This document shows, in pieces, positions 62,523 to 64,000 of a stretch of 64,000 nucleotides of DNA (positions are counted from its first letter, which is position 1; each line of letters opens with the position of its first letter). The notes beneath the pieces were generated by a model, which saw only the letters and a list, made by a program, of their open reading frames with translations, was not told where the DNA came from and did no database searches. The translations under genes were made by a program, and so were the position numbers. This DNA comes from Draconibacterium aestuarii (lineage in GTDB: Bacteria; Bacteroidota; Bacteroidia; Bacteroidales; Prolixibacteraceae), in NCBI GenBank assembly GCA_026671195.1, contig JAPOHD010000031.1, positions 166,831 to 230,830 on the forward strand, in the 5' to 3' direction.

Positions 62523-64000
62523 CTAAAATTCAAATTCAATAAATTTTCCAAAGCTTTTGTATTTCTCGTAAAGCTCTTTGTATTTCTCAACATTTTCAGG
62601 AATCGGATGATATTCGGTTTCAATACCTCCGCCCATATTTTTCTGAGCTTCGGCAGTGTTTGAATAAACTCCGGCAGCTACAGCCGCAGCCATTGCTGTT
62701 CCCAATGCACAAGCTTGTTCCGATCGGGCAACCTTAATTGGCATATCCAAAACGTCGGCAACAATTTGCATTACCAGTTTCGATTTTTTAGCCACACCTC
62801 CCAAAGCAATTACACCATCGATACGAACACCTTCAGAAATAAAACGGTCGTTGATAGCTTTTGAGCCAAAGGCAGTAGCTTCAACCAAAGCACGGAAAAT
62901 ACGCGGAGCATCTGATCCCAAATTTAAGCCGGCAATTGCACCTTTTAAAGCCTGGTTTGCATCAGGAGTACGACGACCATTCATCCAGTCGAGCGCTACA
63001 ATTCCGCTCTCTGCAATCGGTATTTTTTCTGCTTCAACACTTAGTTTTGCAATTATCTTATCCGAAGTTTCGTCGATTAATTTCTGTTTGGTAGCTTCAT
63101 CAATTAGTTCCGATTCAGCCAGAATATTTTCCAACGGCCATTCAAGCAGACGTTTAAACCATGCATAAATATCGCCAAATGCCGATTGACCGGCTTCCAG
63201 TCCCATCATTCCGGGGATAATGGAGCCATCAACCTGTCCACAAATTCCATTCACCAATTTATCACCAACTTCTTCCATCGGAGCAATCAACATATCACAA
63301 GTCGAGGTCCCCATAACTTTTGAGAGGTAATAAGGTTCAATTTCGGCACCTACAGCTCCAAGATGTGCATCGAAAGCACCAACACCGATAACAACATCGG
63401 TTGAAAGACCTAATTTTTCAGCCCATTCGGCAGACAATTTCCCGGCAGCCACATCACAAGTAAATGTGTCTTTGTAAAGTCTGTCTTTTAATCCAGAAAG
63501 TAGCGGATCAAGTTCCACCCAAAACTCTTCTGAAGGTAATCCACCAAAAGCTTCGTGCCACATGGCTTTATGACCGGCAGCACAACGACTGCGTTTTAAT
63601 GTTTTTGGATTTGTATCTCCGGTTAAAACAGCAGGAATCCAGTCGCAATGTTCCACCCACGAATAGGCTGCACGGTAAACTCCGGCATCTTCGCGAATTA
63701 CATGTAACAATTTTGCCCAAAACCACTCCGACGAGTAAATACCACCTTCAAATTTGGTAAAATCCACCTCCCATCTTTTGGCCAGTTCATTAATCTGATC
63801 TGCCTCTTTTACAGCGGTGTGGTCTTTCCACAAAACAAACATGGCGTTTGGATTTTCTTCAAAACCGGGAGTCAACGAAAGCGGTGTCCCTTTTTCATCA
63901 ACAGCAACCGGAGTAGAACCGGTGGTATCAACCGAAATTCCAACTACATTTTCCGCTACACCTTTGGGGCATTGTTTTAAAGCCTCAACAATAGTATATT
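62523..64000 (-). CDS. araB: L-ribulokinase AraB, C-terminal part (partial)
   Basis: The frame is open to the window edge, so the gene's start is missing. It codes for most of a FGGY-family kinase; the part seen begins inside the ATP-binding half (VVGISVDTTGSTPVAVDE, the typical AraB stretch) and continues with NAMFVLWKDHTAVKEADQINE. Other AraB phrases are YSWVEHCDWIPAVLTG, GVGAFDAHLGAVGAEI, and GVIALGGVAKKSKLVMQIVADVLDMPI with the second nucleotide motif. It phosphorylates L-ribulose in arabinose use. The internal ATG at 63875 is not a start. No other ara gene is seen in the window. Confidence 0.92.
   Translation of the reverse strand, partial: YTIVEALKQCPKGVAENVVGISVDTTGSTPVAVDEKGTPLSLTPGFEENPNAMFVLWKDHTAVKEADQINELAKRWEVDFTKFEGGIYSSEWFWAKLLHVIREDAGVYRAAYSWVEHCDWIPAVLTGDTNPKTLKRSRCAAGHKAMWHEAFGGLPSEEFWVELDPLLSGLKDRLYKDTFTCDVAAGKLSAEWAEKLGLSTDVVIGVGAFDAHLGAVGAEIEPYYLSKVMGTSTCDMLIAPMEEVGDKLVNGICGQVDGSIIPGMMGLEAGQSAFGDIYAWFKRLLEWPLENILAESELIDEATKQKLIDETSDKIIAKLSVEAEKIPIAESGIVALDWMNGRRTPDANQALKGAIAGLNLGSDAPRIFRALVEATAFGSKAINDRFISEGVRIDGVIALGGVAKKSKLVMQIVADVLDMPIKVARSEQACALGTAMAAAVAAGVYSNTAEAQKNMGGGIETEYHPIPENVEKYKELYEKYKSFGKFIEFEF

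Overview
The window comes from a chromosome of the phylum Bacteroidota, most likely a marine or sediment Marinilabiliales/Prolixibacteraceae-type organism; the family is my inference. The evidence is the gene content: TonB receptor plus DUF4249 lipoprotein, GldI-like FKBP lipoproteins, a fused branched-chain-type E1, a BlaR1-TonB fusion and AsnA-type asparagine synthetase. The promoters also fit, because several genes are preceded by the Bacteroidota -7 box TAnnTTTG, in places with a -33 TTTG 19-20 bases away. Both ends cut through genes: a ClpC-type ATPase on the left and an L-ribulokinase on the right.

Layout. 0-7.2 kb: end of clpC, then on the minus strand tcdA, a TatD hydrolase, elbB, and a methionine operon (aspartate kinase - metY - metA) preceded by a 30-codon Met-rich leader peptide. 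7.7-13.3 kb: a lipoprotein, tRNA-Arg(UCU), asnA, an MFS transporter, a HAD phosphatase, an MBL hydrolase and an RsmI-like methyltransferase. 13.5-16.6 kb: TonB receptor and DUF4249 lipoprotein. 16.6-24.2 kb: a membrane-NUDIX fusion, two FKBP lipoproteins, a DHH phosphoesterase, ndk, a mutarotase, DUF721-recF, a membrane TPR protein and ribH. 24.3-31 kb: a Spy-like protein, a DUF2490 protein, TetR plus beta-barrel, yidC and pyrG. 31-38.1 kb: a coiled-coil protein, a flavodoxin, 2-oxoacid dehydrogenase E1/E2 and pyrD-pyrK.

38.1-40.8 kb is a gene-poor AT-rich stretch holding one small XRE regulator, a 66-base near-perfect direct repeat, and three minus-strand promoter-plus-hairpin modules that look like tandem small-RNA genes. 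This is the best candidate in the window for something undescribed. 40.8-52.5 kb: a very large HExxH protease/propeller/barrel protein, a membrane protein, a membrane-bound LuxR regulator, a TPR protein, and a BlaI/BlaR1-type regulatory cluster with four TonB C-terminal domains. In front of that cluster are five AACTAA-N4-TTAGTT operators. A nitrilase and an alcohol dehydrogenase follow.

52.5-64 kb: a decayed lipoprotein gene, then a damage-response set: a DnaE-type polymerase with a degraded PHP site, a Y-family polymerase, and a LexA-like self-cleaving repressor. Inside this set sits a four-helix-bundle (23S rRNA intervening-sequence protein family) gene flanked by inverted heptanucleotide tracts, and a nested palindromic MITE-like element separates dnaE from dinB. 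A beta-propeller protein, an NAPE-PLD-like MBL hydrolase and araB close the window.

How the genes work together: the methionine operon phosphorylates aspartate, acetylates homoserine (MetA has the acetyl-CoA-type Glu111) and sulfhydrylates O-acetylhomoserine, plausibly under control of methionine supply through the leader peptide. pyrG, pyrD and pyrK all supply pyrimidines but lie in separate units. The BlaI operators link the tonB gene to the blaI-blaR unit. The LexA-like repressor probably controls the two polymerases.
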